Shown here in pieces: positions 49,592-52,563 of a stretch of DNA of 52,563 nt. The notes below the pieces were generated by a model. That model was not told the DNA's origin. It made no database searches and worked only from the letters and a program-made list of their open reading frames with translations. The stretch spans positions 1-52,563 of the forward strand of contig JAATGJ010000085.1 of NCBI GenBank assembly GCA_015654695.1, given 5' to 3'. Numbering within the stretch: the first letter of the stretch is position 1; each line of letters starts with the position of its first letter. The position numbers were made by a program, and so were the translations under genes. Source of the DNA: Chitinophagales bacterium (GTDB taxonomy: Bacteria > Bacteroidota > Bacteroidia > Chitinophagales > Chitinophagaceae).

Positions 49592-52563
49592 TTGAAACCC
49601 ATTTACTATATACACTGCTGCTGCCTGGTGGCTATTTGCTTTTTTCTGCCTGCAAAAACAGGGGCGCAATCTCTTTCCTTTTCTCATCTCACTACCTCCA
49701 ATGGCCTATCCGATAATAATGTCCGCAGTATGGTGGTTGACAAAAACGGCTTTTTATGGATAGGAACCGCTGAAGGATTGAATCTTTTTGACGGCTACTC
49801 GGTGACTTCTTTTCACAAAGAGAAATACCCTGCGATGGCCTCCGACGATGTTATCCATCTCACTTGTGACAGCCGCAACCGTATATGGCTTGGTACGCCT
49901 GATGGGATCAGCTGGCTGGATGAGAACAGGAATTTTCATCGTGTGGTATTGAATGACTCAGTATCCAAATTCGGCAGCCGGACGATCATGGAAACCAAAA
50001 CCTTTGGTGACGTTCTCTATACCACTCTTGGACAATTTTATTATGACAGCACTAAAATGAAATGGGAGCGATTGGACTGGATACCTGAATCATTACAGTA
50101 TTATAAATTTATGGATGCGGAGCCATTTGATAATGACAGGATCATGTACGCCACATTTAAAGGAGTGTTTATTGTTGACTATGCGGCCCGGCAGGTGATA
50201 TTCGAACAGCTTTACACACAACACCCGGTAAGTGTATGCAGGCTGAGTGAAAGCGTAATTGCAGTGGGATTATTAAACGGCCAGGTGCAGGTAATTGATA
50301 TAAAAACTAAAAAAGTGATTCGTGAGCATAATCTTACGAATAAAGTAAATGGCAAGGAAATCAATACTTCTCTTTCGGAAGTGAGGCTTGCTGCCAATGG
50401 TGACCTGCTGGCCGCTACAGGATTTGCCGGCCTTGTCATTATTGATAAAGCAGGCAATATAACCCGGCATACCCATGACCCGATTGATGACCGGTCTGTT
50501 GCCGCTAATAATATATACCGTGTATCAGGAGGTAGTAATGGAGAGGTGATCGTTGGCACTACCAATTCAGGTTTAAGTATCGCTAATATTTATAAAAAGC
50601 AGGCGGGTTATACAAAAGTATTTAAAGATGACGCGGGAAATTTATTTGATAATTACCTGACTGAAATAGCGGAAGATAAAAATAACCGCCTGTGGATAGG
50701 GGCTTATGACAGGCTTATCAGCTGGGATAAGAAAAACAACAAGGCGGAATTTTATTATTATTATTATGAACGGCCGGGACTTATCCAGGCTCTTGAGATC
50801 AGGACACTTTGTATTGATAAGAATGGCAAAATATGGGTTAGCCCTACGGGTGATGGAGTAGCCGTTCTTGACAAAGCCACAAAAAAGTTTAAAAAGATTC
50901 CGCCGGATACTTCACAGGGCCCTGCTGTGCGGCAAAAAGTTATTAGCGACCTGCTGGCCGATTCGGATGGAAATATCTGGGTGAGCAATTCGGGGGGAGT
51001 TTATACCATAAACGCTGCTTCTTTAGCCATTAATGCTTTCCCGAAAGACTCTGTTTTAAAACCCCTCTCAGGCAAAAGGGTAAATACGTTGTTTGAAGAC
51101 AGCGATGGCAGGATATGGATGGGGACCCAGAATAACGGGGTGTATTGCTTTGATAAAAAAACACACCAGTTAAAAGTTTTTACAGATAAAGACGGATTGA
51201 TCTCCAATACCTGTTATTCAATACTGGAAGACCGGAATAAAAATATATACCTCGCGACACCTGCAGGTTTCAGCGTTATTAAAGCAAACGGCAGTATTGA
51301 ATCCTACAATCAAGAGAACGGGTTACGTTATGAAAAATGTGAAGGGTTCCTGGAAGATGAACATGGCTATATATGGATAGCCAATACAAAATGCCTCGTA
51401 CGGTTTGACCCTGTGAAAAAAGGAATACAATGTTTTGATGAACAGGAAGGATTAAGCGCCGCCGGTTTTCGTCCGGGTAGTTTTGTAGAAACAAGTGAAG
51501 GCGAATTAATATGGGGTGTTGGCAGCGGTATCAATTATTTTTATACTGGTCAGCTGGCAGCCCACCGTACACCCTTGCAGGTAAGCATTTACCAGGCCGA
51601 TACAAGAGACTCTGTTATCCGCAATGGTATGGATTATTCCATCCGGCTGCCTTATTCAAAAAATAGTGTCGTATTTCATTTTACGGCTATTGACCTGATG
51701 GGATCAGGTAATATCAGGTACCAGTATATGCTGAAAGGATATGATAAAGACTGGCAGCAGGGCACTGATATACGGCAAGCGAGGTATGCTTCTTTGCCTC
51801 CCGGTAACTATACATTTTTATTGAGAGCTGGCGACGGTGAAAGCCACTGGACAATATCTCAAAATCAAATTTCAGTAAAGGTGGTGCCCCCTGTATGGCA
51901 ACGATGGTGGTTTATCGTGATGGCAGTTTTATTGGTATCTGCCATCGTCTATTCGTTTATTGCAAACCGTAATAAAAAAATTAAAGAGCAAAGGGAAGAA
52001 ATAGAGACAGAACAAGCCATCAACTATTTTGCGTCCAGTATGTCGGAACACCAGACAGAAGAAAATATTTTATGGGACGTGGCGAAGAATTGTATTGGCC
52101 GCCTGCATTTTGAGGATTGTGTTATCTACCTGATGGACGAAGAAAAACATATACTGATTCAGAAAGCGGCCCATGGCCCCAAAAGTCCAAGAGAATTTGA
52201 AATCACACGGCCGATGGGAATAGAGGTGGGTAAAGGGATTGTAGGAAGCGTGGCGTCTAGTGGTAAAGCCGAGATCATTACTGATACAACAAAAGACCCC
52301 CGCTATATAGTGGATGATGAACGAAGGTTTTCCGAAATATCGGTTCCCATCGTTTACGACGGGAAAGTTCTGGGGGTAATAGACTGCGAACACTCAAAAA
52401 AAAGGTTCTTTACTCAAAAGCATTTGTCCATTCTCACCACAATTGCATCTTTGTGTGCAAATAAAATAATAAGAGTAAGAGCAGAGGAAGAAAAGAGGGC
52501 GGCGCAAAACACTTTAATGAGAACACAGCAGAAAATGACAGAAGTAGAAATGCAGGCATTAAG
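49592..52563 (+). CDS. hybrid propeller sensor with Y_Y_Y and GAF domains (two-component type), 3' end outside
   Basis: This frame is open to the window edge (990 residues visible). It starts at a TTG (49592), since the upstream stop leaves no ATG: KPIYYIHCCCLVAICFFLP gives a signal peptide. Residues about 25-650 are a Reg_prop beta-propeller with repeats such as NGFLWIGTAEGLNLFDGY and DGRIWMGTQNNGVYCFD. A Y_Y_Y domain is at about 665-765 (YQYMLKGYDKDWQQ, ARYASLPPGNYTFLLRAGD). A membrane helix is at 770-792 (WWFIVMAVLLVSAIVYSFI) and a GAF domain at 820-955 (VGSVASSG, VPIVYDGKVLGVIDCE). A coiled coil ending EMQAL then leaves the window, just where LytS-type histidine kinases begin (usually ALRAQMNPHF). 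The GAF plus propeller pairing suggests sensing of both an external and a cytosolic signal. Confidence 0.9.
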   Translation, partial: MKPIYYIHCCCLVAICFFLPAKTGAQSLSFSHLTTSNGLSDNNVRSMVVDKNGFLWIGTAEGLNLFDGYSVTSFHKEKYPAMASDDVIHLTCDSRNRIWLGTPDGISWLDENRNFHRVVLNDSVSKFGSRTIMETKTFGDVLYTTLGQFYYDSTKMKWERLDWIPESLQYYKFMDAEPFDNDRIMYATFKGVFIVDYAARQVIFEQLYTQHPVSVCRLSESVIAVGLLNGQVQVIDIKTKKVIREHNLTNKVNGKEINTSLSEVRLAANGDLLAATGFAGLVIIDKAGNITRHTHDPIDDRSVAANNIYRVSGGSNGEVIVGTTNSGLSIANIYKKQAGYTKVFKDDAGNLFDNYLTEIAEDKNNRLWIGAYDRLISWDKKNNKAEFYYYYYERPGLIQALEIRTLCIDKNGKIWVSPTGDGVAVLDKATKKFKKIPPDTSQGPAVRQKVISDLLADSDGNIWVSNSGGVYTINAASLAINAFPKDSVLKPLSGKRVNTLFEDSDGRIWMGTQNNGVYCFDKKTHQLKVFTDKDGLISNTCYSILEDRNKNIYLATPAGFSVIKANGSIESYNQENGLRYEKCEGFLEDEHGYIWIANTKCLVRFDPVKKGIQCFDEQEGLSAAGFRPGSFVETSEGELIWGVGSGINYFYTGQLAAHRTPLQVSIYQADTRDSVIRNGMDYSIRLPYSKNSVVFHFTAIDLMGSGNIRYQYMLKGYDKDWQQGTDIRQARYASLPPGNYTFLLRAGDGESHWTISQNQISVKVVPPVWQRWWFIVMAVLLVSAIVYSFIANRNKKIKEQREEIETEQAINYFASSMSEHQTEENILWDVAKNCIGRLHFEDCVIYLMDEEKHILIQKAAHGPKSPREFEITRPMGIEVGKGIVGSVASSGKAEIITDTTKDPRYIVDDERRFSEISVPIVYDGKVLGVIDCEHSKKRFFTQKHLSILTTIASLCANKIIRVRAEEEKRAAQNTLMRTQQKMTEVEMQAL

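Overview
The window looks like chromosomal DNA from a Bacteroidota bacterium, most likely of the Chitinophagaceae/Chitinophagia type. The signs are a type IX secretion sorting domain, a lipoprotein-type TamA homologue (TamL) next to TamB, DUF3078 and DUF5522 proteins, a propeller/Y_Y_Y sensor protein, moderate AT-richness and promoter-like TTTG / TAnnTTTG elements. No rRNA, CRISPR array, integrase or transposase gene was found, and no canonical tRNA.

Layout. 1-5.4 kb: a frameshifted SUKH-type remnant at the left edge, an alkyltransferase-like DNA repair protein, trmB with a small Cys-rich DUF5522 gene, a TonB-C lipoprotein, a DUF3078 barrel protein, a candidate structured ncRNA on the minus strand with its own terminator, and an Lrp/AsnC regulator. 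5.4-9.3 kb: a three-gene polysaccharide export/assembly operon (flippase, chain-length protein, O-antigen ligase/polymerase). 9.2-17.5 kb: on the minus strand an OppC/DppC-like permease, a family 2 glycosyltransferase and an alpha/beta hydrolase; then a MarR regulator, a long acyl-CoA dehydrogenase, a membrane protein, a cell-wall amidase and a dihaem cytochrome c. 17.6-26.5 kb: housekeeping genes (korB, a YciO-type protein, rnhB, ctaA, a membrane-anchored patatin, a diacylglycerol-kinase-like enzyme). 26.7-34.3 kb: tamB and tamL, the envelope assembly pair.

34.5-41.6 kb is the accessory region. It is a five-gene minus-strand operon: an XRE controller, a nuclease-methyltransferase fusion (HsdR-N plus HsdM), an HsdS specificity subunit, a DGQHR (DndB/ParB-like) protein fused to a nucleoside-deoxyribosyltransferase/TIR-like domain, and an AlbA_2/Schlafen-type protein with a HATPase_c_4 domain. 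There is no HsdR translocase, so it resembles a type IIB/IIG restriction system with two added proteins. At the hsdM/hsdS junction a U_UUU_UUC heptamer lies six bases before a perfect 11-bp stem. The hsdS frame is open back through this site and encodes what looks like the missing N-terminus of the specificity subunit. This suggests a programmed -1 frameshift that makes an M-S fusion, and it is the most exciting observation in the window.

41.7-52.6 kb: a small unknown gene, fabH carrying an in-frame dispersed repeat, a DUF5009/HGSNAT-like membrane acyltransferase, an alpha/beta hydrolase, typA, a glycine-rich T9SS cargo protein, and a large two-component sensor that runs off the right edge. 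Several intergenic gaps hold imperfect palindromes of different families, mostly between convergent genes. They probably act as bidirectional terminators or are MITE-like elements.
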